64,000 nucleotides of DNA from Mercurialis annua (lineage: Eukaryota > Streptophyta > Magnoliopsida > Malpighiales > Euphorbiaceae), in contig NC_065576.1 in assembly GCF_937616625.2 (NCBI RefSeq), positions 37,350,628-37,414,627 on the forward strand, in the 5' to 3' direction. The notes below the pieces were generated by a model, which ran no database searches, was not told where the DNA came from, and saw only the letters and a program-made list of their open reading frames with translations. The position numbers were made by a program, and so were the translations under genes. Below, piece by piece: positions 11,259 through 24,126 of the stretch (the first letter of the stretch is position 1; the number at the start of each line of letters is the position of its first letter).

Positions 11259-14200
11259 TCATGTCTGAAGTGCTACATTCACTTCTATGGAGCCGTTGGT
11301 TAAGATGATATCTTTTCCATTTTCGGCTTTTGGGTGATCGGGACAATCCATTTTGATCCTCACATGTAAAGGCTTCATAAAGATTAGGTCCCTCAAATCG
11401 GCATTTGCTTTCGACAAGAGTTGAATGAATGAATCTCTTCTAGTTCCTCCTTTCCTTGCAGGGTCTATTATATCAGCTATCCGTGCTGCATATTTCTCCC
11501 GACTGTCCTCCAGCGAATTACGATCCCTTCTAAGTTTTAAATACAGAGCCGCATATATAATAACCTGTTATATTCAATAACAAAAATATAAATAAAAGAT
11601 AGCGGTTGGCACTAGCTTTGAACTATGAGCCTGTAAAGATGATTTAATCAGGCCAATTCACATTCCAAAAACTGGATTCAGTATTGTCAAGTATTCATTT
11701 TGTTTTTCTTACATGAGAAAGGAGTTCGTATCACAGACTGGACTCCCTAAAAGGGGATGATAATAAGAGTTGCCTTAATACCCTATGTTAAATAAATGAT
11801 GCAATAAAAACATGTATTGCTTGGAATTTGGAAACTTGTCGAGTTCTATGTTTCCGCATTTTGTTCCGATTTTCAGAAATGCTTTATAACCTAATATTCG
11901 TAAAGTAATACCATAACGTCGTTTTCCATTTCAGTGATTCTCATTTCAATGCAACATAAATAAAAGCAACCCTACATACAATATAGAATTTTGACCTATA
12001 TTGTTGATTATTTGATGGACTAAACTAAACATTTTGCCATATAGTCTAACAGTTCTGACATTACAAATGTGCATGTTTCATTGATTAAAAAAACAATGTC
12101 AGCGGAAAGGGTAGATTCATTTATTTATTTGAAATCTTATTTTCAGCTGAAATTTGGAAAATGCAAGACACGCTCATATGTTTTCATATCAACTAAGAAA
12201 GAGAAAATGAACTGATATCTTAATAACCAAGGAGAAAAAGAGATGAGCATACCTCACTTGTTCCCGGACTTGTGTTGACAGCACAATGAATGTGAACTCT
12301 CTTATCTTCAGATTTGACTTCTGAAGTAGAAGTCTCCTCAACAATCATCTCTGATTCAGGAGTTGAGAAGGCCAGATTATCCAAAGCATCATACCACTGT
12401 TGGGCGACACCAACCTGCATGTGCAATCCACAGACAAGAGACCTGAGTCCAGACCAAAAGAAAAATAAACAATAACAGAAATGGAAATGAGAGAAAGATA
12501 CATGCACAGCTCAACCTTTTCCGAGGTTCCCGCTGCATCCTCTCTTTCTAGGATTTCAGTCACAGCCCCTCTTGTCTGGCGCCAAATACATCCTTCTTGT
12601 AAAGGTTCAACAAGCTCAACATCTACTGGAACGTCTACGTTCACCTGTATGTCAATTTTACCTGTTTAAACGCAGAACAGCAGCTGTTAAAAATCTGTGG
12701 CAAATTAATTAACTATTGGAAGCAGCGCAAAAAACAAATTTAAAAAGGTGGTGTTACTTTCTGTAGTAATCAGAATCGCAAATAGAACTGTAAATTGGGA
12801 ACAGCTGCATAAACAGATTACCCATAGTAGTCAAAGGTTTTGTGAGAGACAAGAGCAAACAAGTCATTAAGAGGTGTCTTGAGGACAAACCTAAAACTTA
12901 TTTTTAAATTAATAATTTTTATTAACAATTGTAAGATCTATCTACCATATAGTCCAAGACCTTTAACCTAAAAGAAATTCAAGAGGAAGATATTATATTT
13001 ACATAAGCAATAAGAAAAGTTTAAGCATTAGAAATTAAAAAAAATCCCAGTCAAATGCATTTGCCGAGCTAAATTTAGGTCAAAGTAAAGTTGCTTGCAG
13101 CAGAATATTCATTTCTATTACAAATGCAAAAATCAGCAACATAGTACCTGGCAACAAGTCGAAACATTGAAGATAATCTACCCAACCGCCACCAGGTGAG
13201 GCTCTATCAAATAAGAGAAATAAAGAAAATGAGAAAAAATAAGTGCATCGAAAATTGCCAAATTGGCCTACTTACAACCAGATCATGCCGGTTTCAAAAA
13301 GAAACAAGTTTGTAGAAACACAAACATGCAAATTATCAAAAAAAGAAGCAAACTCAATGCTAAACTTTAGGTGTTACTCACTCAGAATAAACTCTCTCCA
13401 AAGGAAAAGATGGCCAATAAGGAAATCCAAGGATCCCAAAATTTGAAAACTGAATGTTTGAACAAACTCCTGATTCTCTATTTAGTGCCAGAACCCTCTG
13501 TGCAGCTTCAAGAAAGTACTGGGATAAATAAGTAAAAATCCAAACCAAATAACCCAAGCATAACCAGAAAACATATTAATGTTTTTGGAACCTGTGTCAC
13601 ACATGACTATGTGATTTTTAAAGGATGTGACAGATGATAGGAGACTAGCAAATGGAAGCAACTCCGGGGAACAATCAACAGCAATCTGCTTTCGCAGCCA
13701 ATCATCAGGCATCTGTTTCAAGAGGGACATTTTGTCCATGATCAATGGTCCACAAGTCTCCAAAACCTTTGGCAACCCTTTTTGATATTTGGATGAGCAA
13801 ATATCAGTCATAATGGTCATAATAAGAGTCAGACATGCGAAAAGAGATAAAGAACAGCTTCAAACCTTTGATAATCTCTTTTATTTCCCCCGAAGCCAAA
13901 TCTATGATCCACATGGACTCAAAACTGCAAAAAGGAAAAACAATTTTGTATTCACTCATGTGCCACAGGTTACTTGACTACGAAATCACATGTGAAAGGT
14001 CAAAAGTAAAAGGCACAAAGATATTTGAAAACATAGGGAGCGCTTCTAGTTAGAGGCGATAACTAAAGGAGCTTGAAACATTTAACTGGACGGTCTTTGA
14101 TGAGACAGAAAAGCGGTGTTTGAGGTGTTATTAAGAGATAAAAGTGCTCATCCTTAAGAAAAATATAATTTGACATTCTTAACAGCATCCAGAATTTGGT

Positions 14201-17200
14201 ATAACATATTTGCTTCCAAAGTTTGAACTTTATGCCTTATGAATTTCAATGGAAAAAAAATAAAATTTAAAATGAACCACAAGAAATTCATTTGAGCTTA
14301 CTATGGAGCTATAACATGTTTGACGTCTATTGATATAGAGCAGGACAGCTATACAAGTAATTTGAGGCAATGACACTTCACTGCATAGATCTATGTACGT
14401 CTCACTCTCTCAAAATATTAGAGGTTCCCATACTTTGCCGATTAATCTACATTTAACCTTATTAATCTGGCAAGATAAGATCTTCAATGCTGACAGCATA
14501 AATGACAGCTAAAAGCTTTGATTTGTCAAGTTAAAGGCTCACATCTCAAAATTCACATCCATGCTTTAACTAAGAAGTGAACAGAGGAAAAAACTAAAAT
14601 CAATATTCAAGCACACTACCAATATCCCTTTAAATATCATGTATGCTTGACCACCATGGACAAAGACAGAGTAAGCATCCTGCCAACTAAAATACTATAA
14701 AAAACAAATAATAAAAACATAATCCTTTACCTGCGATTGATTACTAGTAAACTATCATCCACAGACTTCACAAGATGCCACGGAAACAACAGTTGAGAAT
14801 CAAATTCACTGGACTTCACAGCAGTGCTCATTCCGAACCCCAGTTTCATCAAGATCGACGTCCATAAACTATTATCAATTTTACTCACAGGATAAAGAGT
14901 CTCTACAACCCGCCTTTCCATATCAGCTCTCCTGATGGCATGGTTCTAAGGAATTGGAATCAATGAAGTAAAACATTGTTACATAACTGTTGAAATTAAG
15001 CATAATCAACTGTCAAATACATTCTTGAGAAAATACAAACAGATAGAATGAAACTTTTTTTCTAAGACAGAAAAGAGCCACTATGATTTCACTAGAATAG
15101 TAGATCATCAAATAAGCATCTAGTTATACGATTACAGGCATCAATGAGGTAAGATGAAAATTACGTTATAAGATGAAGATTCTTCAGCTGGTTGATATTC
15201 ATTCATGATTAGACAGATGGTAACAACAAGTGCATCTTCTTTTAATCAAACAAATGATGTATTATAAATTTTGCATTAGAATTGAACTATAAAACACCTA
15301 TATGTATATACCTCTGAATCTACAATATATAGGCAATCCACAGCATCATGATAAAAGGAAGCTGCAGGGCGCAATAGCTTGGCAGACTCGAATTCTCCAT
15401 CCTCAAAACCTGGGCAAGAACCAATCTGGCATATGAAAAATGTCAGTATAAATCTATTCCTTAATGCACCTTATTTTTATCTTTTGGCTTTGCAATTGTG
15501 TGGTAACTAAGGAAAATAAAAAGGCTATATTATGGAAAACACAAAGGTGATATCCATTTGATGTCTTTTACCACATGAACCTCCAAAATGCACTTTAGCA
15601 ATTTATATCCACCGCATAATCACAAATGCATTGCTAATCATGCCAGTTCACAAGTGCATGTGAATCATGCACATTAGCCATCGTTAGGATTCACTACCAG
15701 ACACTCGCTTTGTAGGATACGGATAGCTAACTGTGAAAGCAATTATTTAATACTAATCGGGACTCGTTTGCACAGAAAAATAAAAATCACACCGCATGAA
15801 CTTTGACAGTGAACGTTACAGAAACATCTATTTTTGAAAAGGAGAGTATTAGTATATTTTGACTTCAAATCATTTTAAAAGGACTTCATACAGAGTCAAT
15901 TATCCTTCCACTTCCATCAAATATAATAATCCGATGATGATTGCTGTCTGAAAGGAAAAGGCGATCACCGCTTTCATCTGCAGAGACACAACCTGTATAA
16001 AAAGAACAGCAGATTTTTAGGAAAGTAAAAGTTTATGCTGTATTGCACAAAAACAAAGCCAAAAGTAGTACATGTGCTCATTGCTACATATGTTTAAAAC
16101 TTTTAAAATATAAAGGATTCAAATTGTATGTAGGCATTAACTCTAGTCTACAATGAAAAAATAATGTCTTATACCGCATGCTATTTTGTCTATAAATATC
16201 AAATGTCCTATTTAGATTCATTAAAGTCTGAAGTTGTCATGCTCTTTATAAGAGGTTGATTAATAATAAAGGAGCTCTTAGTCAGTATGGCAGGTTCAGA
16301 TTTGGGCATTTTTACTGGACTGCCTAAATGAATTGACTGATTGATATTTTCGTCTTCTTTTTTTACAGATCTGGATTCAGTGACAGTCGTTATCGTGTAG
16401 GCAGTCAATTCATGAGTTGGATAACATTTTTCCTAGTGCAGGATTCATAGCAATCTATTGCAATCTCCATCTTGTATCTATGTAGATTTCAAATTTTCAT
16501 ATCTGAATACGCCAAGTAAATAACAAAGTTTGATTTCCTTGAAACTTTGAAAAGAGACAAAACTATATGGCAAGACAAAAAACCACAATGCAGTTGAATT
16601 CTCTACCTGGGAAATAGAGCAGTAGGTTTTGCAGAAAAGAAGAGAAGTATGGCTCCTTGACAACCTCAGTTTGTTTCACCCAAGTTCTTTTCAAACTGCG
16701 TGAACTAGAAATGCTACTGTCAATATTCTCAGTTTCTTGCAACAGTAACTCTTGAATAGCTGTAACAGGGTATCAAGTGAGAATTAAACATATATATTAT
16801 TGTGCACATGTTTGAACATTTATTGTGCATTTTAATTAGATACTCCCTCAGGTCCATAATATTTGTCGCATTTGGCTGACACAAGAACTAAGAAAATAAT
16901 TATTGTATCTTAATTTATAAACACTTTTACTAAGTTAACCCTATCTTGAAACTTGTCGACAATTATGACTACTCTTCTTTATTTGTGTTATTGTATTCTT
17001 TCCAATGAATTAATAAGGGGAGAAACTTGAAAAAACAACAATTAATGCTCTCTTGATATTATAAAATGACAAATATTATAGACCAAAAAAATTTCTCAAA
17101 TGCGACAAATATTATGGACCAGAGGAAGTACTAAATTTTAACACAGGACATCAAGTTGCAATTCCATAGAAATAAAGATAATGGTAAAAGATTTTAAAAT

Positions 17201-19696
17201 ACAGAAAGCAAAGGGGAAAAAAAAGACAATGATGAACAAAGAAGTTGAAATGATTCAACTAGTAGCTCAAATTGAAAAGAACGATAAGTTAGTGAAGACA
17301 AACTCCACTTAAATTACAAACAAATGATGTATACTTAACAAAGAGGAGAAGACTATAAGGACTTCGCAGGCGGGGGAGGATGATAATTAGCACAGCCTGA
17401 AGTTCTTTGAACTCTAGAATGACTAGAGAATAAAATGGTTTGTGTAAATTATAGTGTGCATGCTAATATAGAGAAACATTTAGGTAAGTTGGAATGTGAG
17501 TTAAAATTAAACATCAACGAAATTTAAAATCTCATGGAAATTCCGAAACAGTAACAAGAAATTTACTATGGTACTACAATATCCTTCCCATTAAATATTA
17601 CAAACACATACCTTCATTAAGAATTTCAAAATTTTTGTCATGGTCGTGAAAAACAACAGGACTCCGGAAATCTTTGAACAAAATGTAGCATGCCCCATTT
17701 TCCATCTATACACATCGATAAAACAACGTGCTCGTTATAATGCAAACCATTGTGCAATATTTAGAAACAAAAACATACACAATGATTCAACTTTCTGATT
17801 AAAAAAACAAACTATTAAAAGCATATGTTAAGATAATTAATGCTTCTACTTTATGTCAAAAAGTATGCACACGGGCTTCAATTCAATTAGCAGCCTATCT
17901 TAAATATGCCTCATTTCAACAAAATGAAGTCAATAAAATGAATCCTTTTATCTGAACCTGTAACTGAAAAGAAAAACCTTATTGGAAAGAAATAAGGATT
18001 TCTAAATCTTTCCTAAACCTTTATTAATCCTCAAAACAATGGACACAGACCTTAATCCACTAATTATTTAACACAACACATGCATTGCACATGGTGCTTT
18101 ACGACTTTAAATATGCAACTTAAAGCATGAACACATATACTTATGTTCATATCCGGGACGATAATATACTTGAACAATCAAAAGAGAGGAAGATTAGATT
18201 CATTTTAGAATATAATTTTTTTAATTATTGTCTAACTAGAGTTACACAAGATGCATGTAGCTCATCCCAATTAAAGTTGTGCTCACAGGTGCTGCAGTAG
18301 AAATTTCTACTACACAAGTAACAGTGTTTTTCTTCTATTTCTTTTGAGTTTATCAATAACTAAAATTCTTAAATTTACGGATATTTTTCAAATTAAAAAC
18401 TATTAATAAGAACACAGCCAAACACAAACACGCTTTGCCTTTTTTTTACGTACATAGAGTCATAGACACACAACAAACCTTACTAATCCTCATTACGCAA
18501 TTGGAGCGAGAAAAAAGAAATGCATAATTACATATAACTTGTAGTGCATGAGAATAGGCAAAGTTAAATGAATATTTATATAATTTCACTGTTGTGTTTC
18601 ACTGTTCTATATTCATCAATTTTACATTCGAAATAATCCGTTGATAATCTTGAAAACAGCAAATTGATTGCATTTCTTATCACTACAACTTTGAATTTTT
18701 TTTTTAAAAAAAAGAGTATATTACCTCACCTGTAAGAAGTACTTATTTGACAATAAAACAGGAAATGTAATATACTCCTTCATGATCAATTCAACCAAGT
18801 GACTCCAACCATCAGCAAAGCCAATATCATCACTTCCACAATGAAATCCAATAATGCTAAGCTGCGGGAACCTGACATCGAGGGGAAAAGGAAAGAAATC
18901 ACAACTTCTAAATTAATCATCTATTGAACAAAAAACATCCAAATAAAAATAATCCTCAAATAATCGGCATAATCTTTTACCTCTGTTGAAGTGATTTAAT
19001 TTTATCAACCATATGAGAATTTTTAACCAATTGTCCGGCGAGTACCAAAAATATTCCATCTTTCCTGAACCAATCTTTATCGCCTTCATCATCAACCTTA
19101 TTTAACCAGCAATGATTTGTACCTATAAAAATATTATCCAAAAAACATTTAAAATAAGATAAACTATATACGTGCACTCATTTATGAGAAAGCTTTCGAG
19201 CAAACCTTGGAGTTCACTGAATGTGGATTTCATAAAGGTTAATAAATCATCATAGGGTGGAGTTAAAGTAGATTCATTTGAAACTTGTGAAATTGTTGAG
19301 CAGTACCTGCATAGTAAATAACACCATTATTAACATACCCTAATTACTTTGAATTGCAAAATTACAGTTAAAAGAAATGTATTGCAACTAATTTTACATC
19401 AAAATTTTACCTGTGAGAGTCAAATTGTCTAGGAAAATGCGAGGTGTTACTGATATTACTATAATCTGAGTTGGGAACTGTGATTACAGAGAAAGCTGAG
19501 GAAGACCTATTTATATGATTACCTGCATTAAGAAAAAGTTGCCATTTTTTAATACTCATTGGGACAATTCATCAAACACGTAGAGTGCATTACACAAAAG
19601 AAATAATTAGTTTCTGGTACAGAAAGGGAGGTGACCTGGAAGAATGCGAGGCGTAATTTTTGAAATTCTTCTCAAAAGATGATATCTCTGATACAT
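11259..19696 (-). CDS. EMB1974: Organelle-targeted thioredoxin-like/NHL-repeat protein, 757 aa, 17 coding exons (EMB1974-like)
   Basis: Exons read on the minus strand: 19696-19636, 19522-19411, 19306-19206, 19122-18981, 18871-18730, 17705-17612, 16759-16607, 15992-15892, 15425-15312, 14945-14731, 13924-13866, 13777-13592, 13505-13382, 13203-13148, 12661-12516, 12414-12253 and 11564-11259. All introns are GT-AG, phases match throughout, and the 2274-nt sum gives one open frame ending TGA. The N-terminus MYQRYHLLRRISKITPR is basic and lacks acidic residues, like a mitochondrial or plastid transit peptide. Residues of about 105-190 look like a thioredoxin fold (GIFLVLAGQLV, FPQLSIIGFHCG) without a CxxC pair. 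Residues of about 270-430 carry NHL beta-propeller repeats (RLFLSDSNHHRIIIFD, CLYIVDSENHAIRRAD, LLFPWHLVKSVDDSLLVINR). The C-terminal 300 residues match no fold I can name. I recognise it as the plant NHL protein annotated EMBRYO DEFECTIVE 1974 in Arabidopsis. The molecular function is unknown. Intron 6 holds a Stowaway MITE. Confidence 0.9.
16843..17128. mobile_element. Stowaway-like MITE (Tc1/mariner), 286 bp, in an intron
   Basis: The terminal inverted repeats CTCCCTCAGGTCCATAATAT and CTTCCTCTGGTCCATAATAT share a further TTGTCGCATTTG. TA dinucleotides flank it (16841-16842 and 17129-17130). It lies in the intron between coding exons 6 and 7 of the NHL-protein gene and affects no splice site. 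Confidence 0.88.
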
Positions 19697-20399
19697 TTTC
19701 TTCTGAGAATTGCTTTGATTTTTTTTTTGTTTTTGGTAAGGGAGAAGAGGCTTCAGTGGTTTAGGGTTTAAGTTGCCCGGTTTATTTCAGACCGGGTTAA
19801 ATCATTCCGATTACTAATTGGGTTTAGTCTTTGGGCTAAACTTAAAGTCTACTCACCCAAAAATACTCAACATTTTGACTTTTTTCTTATTATGTCCAAA
19901 ACTTTTAAATCTTCAATTTATTTCAGTTTTCAATTTCAATTGTACCAATTTTTTTAAAATGAAGAGAAAATACAAATACATTCTTCACATTTTGCACATA
20001 TTCTAAATATGCTCATTTTTTAAGCCTAGAGAACCAAAAGAGTCAAATGTTTAGCGGAAGTTTCTATTCTCTCCAAACCTTTACAACGTCTCGATACTAG
20101 CTGTAAATGTCTCTTTTCTGAACAGGTAGAAAAATGGTAAGGAACTGAAGCGTCTGATAATGATTTTCAAGAGCACCCGTCTGGGTGACGAGCTAGTGAT
20201 CCGCCTGTTAGATTTCAAGCAGACTAGATCAATGCGCAGCGGAAAACTTGAAAGACTGAAGCGTAATTGTCGCAAATACCCCATAAAAATCCAAAGTGAT
20301 TGTAATATACGTTTAAGAAATTGGACTAATTATGATGCATGGGCCAATTTATAGGTTTGACAAATTAAATTGCCCAAAATCTAACTTTAGTGGCTCTAA
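19697..20399. other. Upstream region of the NHL-protein gene; no gene seen
   Basis: Bases just above 19696 are the 5' UTR and probable promoter of the minus-strand gene. They include a telo-box-like AGGGTTTA near 19763. The rest shows only chance ORFs of 60-70 codons. Confidence 0.5.
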
Positions 20400-22284
20400 A
20401 GACCATTTTGACATTTTTAGAGACCAAAACAGCCCTTTTACCATATATTTCATGAATACAAAAAATACAATTATTATTTAAAATACAATTCTAACCTAAT
20501 ATAAACATTAATCTAACCCTAACCCCAGCTGACCTCTATAAATAGTATAGTTAAAAATCATAAAAAGGGAGTGGCATACATAATTAAAAAAAAACTAATT
20601 GCATTGAAAAGTCCTAATTTGGCACACCCAAGGCCAAATTTTCCAGCCCCTAAACATCAAAATTCCGCCACATATAATGATCAAAACCGAGCTATTGCGT
20701 TTCTATTCTTGAAGAACGAACTGCTGCAACAACGATATAAGTTGGATTCTACGTCCTAATCCCCAAAAAACTAACTCGAGACTTAGAATAGTACTTTTGA
20801 GGACCCTATTCATCCCGCATATTCGTATTTGTTGTCATATATGCATGTTGTTTGATTCTGATTAATTAGGATGCTTGGTTAGTGTTTTTAACGTTCTTGA
20901 GTAAACTATCATAATTTGTCATGATTATCATTATTTTTGCCTCTAAATTCATGTTTGGCGTGTTTTTAGTTAGCTTTATATGTTATTGTCATTATATTTG
21001 ACTTCCGGTAATTTAATCGCCCGTTTTTATCGTTTTTGTATGTGTTTTCGGTAGAAATTCAGACTCGAGTCGAACCCGGGAGTTGTGGCACAGCCGCCAC
21101 TCTTTTGTGGCGCCGCCACCGGTCCGTTATGGAGCCACTACTAGTCCTTATGGATCCACTGCCGAACCTTCTGGCGCCACGGTTCTTCGTCTCCTAGTAC
21201 TGCCAGAACTTTTGAATCGGAATCCTAATCTTCTTTTCGCGTTTCCCGCATCATCTCGGCTCGAAATCACTCCTCGTTTGAATTGTTGACAATGTAATTA
21301 GTTGTAAGTTTATTTTCAATAATTTCTCAAACCATTGCTAGCCAGACTACTATCGCCATGTCAGCAACAGTGATATATGTCATGTCATCATGGGCCTTGA
21401 AGCCCGATCTCCGGCTCAACAACTTCTAGTGGCGTTTTTTTGCTTTATTTGGACTTGCAATCAACCTCGATTTGGACTAATGGTCTCGTGTTGACCAGAG
21501 GAATAACTTTGTGTTTTGATCAGATCCCGAATCTGACCGGATTGGCAGACAACTGCGAGACACTTCAGAATAAGGTTTAAAAGTATTTCTGACCTTATAT
21601 GTATATCAATTGTTGTTTGGGTATGTAAATTATGTTTACTGTTTTGAATGTATGTTTAGATCCATCATTAACTAGTTTAATAAGATAATTATATTAATTT
21701 AGCTCTAAACTAATTAATTATTTAGAAATTTTAGAACTGCCATAAAAACTGTATTTAGTGGTTGTATAGGAATTTAAAATGCGTATTAATAAAGTCAATC
21801 TCACTTTTATGCATGTAAATTGAAATAAAATTCACATTGCCTATTATGTGTTTGAAACCTAAAGGGTTAGATGCTTGCTTATAAGTGCTTGTTACTTGTT
21901 AACCAAGACAGTCTAGATCGAGTTATATACGAGTCTTAAATGTAATGCATATTTATATTTCTGCACTTATGTTTCCAGCTATTTATTATTCCCGTCATTT
22001 ACTTTCCAGTATTTTATTTTCGGATTTCATGCTTTGACGAGATAATTTTTTTTATTTAGAATATGCTTGATAAATTGATAAAATTAATAAGTCAAATACA
22101 AGAGTTGTTTCTGTTTATGAAGCCGAATCTTTTGGTCAGACGCACGATATGCCCGTGAGATTGTCTAGTCGGTAGAAAATGTATTTACTAGTTAAGTTAG
22201 GTGGCAACTCCATTTTCAAACTACACTAGCAAAATTACCAGCCTGACTCCTTCTCTACTCGCAGTGACGCCTCCACCTGGGGAT
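20400..22284 (+). mobile_element. LTR and primer-binding site of a probable Tat/Ogre-type gypsy element
   Basis: A TATA-like CTCTATAAATAG (about 20534) is followed by 1.7 kb without coding potential, then by GGTGGCAACTCCATTTT (22200-22216) and CTACTCGCA. After that comes GTGACGCCTCCACCTGGGGA (22264-22283), which resembles the tRNA-Arg-type primer-binding sites of Ogre/Tat elements. The left LTR limit is not defined. No gag follows and DNA transposons start at 22.5 kb, so only an LTR and PBS are left. Part of the LTR (21075-21185) is rich in GCCGCCAC/GGCGCC words. Lineage assignment is inference. Confidence 0.45.
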
Positions 22285-22561
22285 ATCCAAACTATTTTTA
22301 AATATACAAAACTAAAAAATATTTTTAAGCGGTTTTTTTATGAATATGATTACAGACTTACGATTTATTGATCTTATTTACTACTCCCTTCATTTTGAAT
22401 TACATGATGTTTTAAGGAAAAAATTGTTTCCGAATAGTTGACGTTTTATATTATCAAAGCATTTTTAGTATTTGTATTTCATATATACCATGACACAACA
22501 ATTCAATCCAAGGGTCTATATGCCTAGTTCACTATTGTATAGTTGTCATCGTGATTTATAT

Positions 22562-23095
22562 TAGGGGTGTTCAAATGGGTTATGACACGATAACGCGATT
22601 CTTTTAACACGTAAATTTGACGAATCCGGGATAAGGTTTAGCGGGTTCGTGTCGAAAACGTATCAATTCGTTTATGATACGAAATAAATGGATTGTGCCA
22701 CGGGTTGACTCGCCAACCCACCTAACCCGCCTTACCCGTTTACAAATGATATTATTTATAATATAAAAATAAAATAGTTTAATTTTATAAAATTAATTAA
22801 ATCTAATTATATTAATATATAAATAAAATTAATTGTCTTAAAATTTTAAATTTTGAATATAAAATGATAAAATGGAGGTTAAAATTATATTTATATAATT
22901 TAAATATTTTTAAATGTTAAGTGGGCCGTGTTATCCATTTATCTTAACGTGTTAATCGTGTCGTGTCGTGTTAGGGTTGAAGATTTTGACACATTTAGTT
23001 AAACGGGCCGTGTTCGTGTTGATTCTAATCGTGTCAATAAAGTGGGTCGACACGACACGAACACGAACTGCCAACCTTTTTTTTTGACACTCCTA
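22562..23095. mobile_element. Non-autonomous hAT-like element, 534 bp
   Basis: The ends are TAGGGGTGTTCAA and, read inward from the right, TAGGAGTGTCAAA. The 8-bp target duplications ATTTATAT (22554-22561) and GTTTATAT (23096-23103) match at 7 of 8 positions. The subterminal DNA is rich in CACGACACG, GTGTCGTGTCGTG and AACCCGCC words, a common look for plant hAT MITEs. No ORF is present. Confidence 0.8.
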
Positions 23096-23104
23096 GTTTA
23101 TATA

Positions 23105-24126
23105 GGCCAAACCCATTCTGAAGTTCCTATACTATTATTTTTTATTTTAGTTAGTCCCTATCAATTTTTTTACATTTAAATAATTCTTATACTATTAATT
23201 TTACATTTTTGTGGTCCTTCCATTCGAGCGTGTACAAAAACGTGTTTCACGACGTTAATTTTACGTACGAAATTCATTCTTAAGTCCTTACACTATTACT
23301 TTTTATTTTAGTTAGTTTTTATCAAATATTTTACATTTAATTATTCCTTATACTAATATTTAATTGTGAATAATTTTATAATATAAGTCTATATAATTTT
23401 ATAAGCCCCTACTTCGAATTAAAACCAACATTATGAATCACAAACTCTAACTTCGATTGAAAACCCAAACAACAATTTTGGAAACCCTTACTTCTATTTA
23501 CAAACCCCTACTACAATTACAAACGCCTATTTCGATTTACAAACCAATTCGATTACAAAATCTAACTGCGATAATATAATTGCATGAATGTAATATAAAA
23601 ATTAATAAATATGTCAAAATATTTAAATTATTTAATATAGTAAGTCAATTTTGAGTGATACATATTTAAATTATTTGATCCATATTTAACTTAATTATTT
23701 TAAATAAGATAAACAATATTCATACAAAAACGGTGCATTTAATTTTTTTATTTAAACGTATTAAATATGGATTATATCATTATGTAAATTTAAATATAGT
23801 TAATCCGAAGTAGGAGTTTATAAAATTATTTAAAAGTTTATTAAATTATATAAACTAATTTTTATAAAATTATTCACAATTAAATAGTGATACAACGAAT
23901 AGTTAAGTGCAAATTTTTTTGATAGTGATTAACTAAAATAAAAATTAATAGTACAGGGACTTAATAATGAATTTTGTACGTAAAATTAACGTCGTTAAAC
24001 GCGTTTGTGCACACGCTCTAACGGAAGGACCACATAAATGTAAAATTAATAGTATAAAAATTACTTAAATGCGAAGAATTTGAGAAGACTAACTAAAATA
24101 AATAATAATAGTACATGGGTTTGACC
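23105..24126. mobile_element. Long-inverted-repeat element (Mutator-type), 1022 bp
   Basis: The first and last roughly 280 bases are inverted copies of each other. Both ends include GGCCAAACCC/GGTCAAACCC, TTTTATTTTAGTTAGT, GACGTTAATTTTACGTAC and TTGTGAATAATTTTATA. The 9-bp flanks GTTTATATA (23096-23104) and ATTTATATA (24127-24135) match at 8 of 9. Long TIRs plus a 9-bp duplication suggest a non-autonomous MULE. The middle is AT-rich with repeated ACAAACCCCTAC-like words and no coding potential. Confidence 0.8.

Noticed and set aside
22381..22480. Stowaway-like end (TACTCCCTTCATTTTGAATT); similar lone ends near 48421 and 53420
   Set aside because: No matching inverted end or TA duplication was found, so at most they are fragments.
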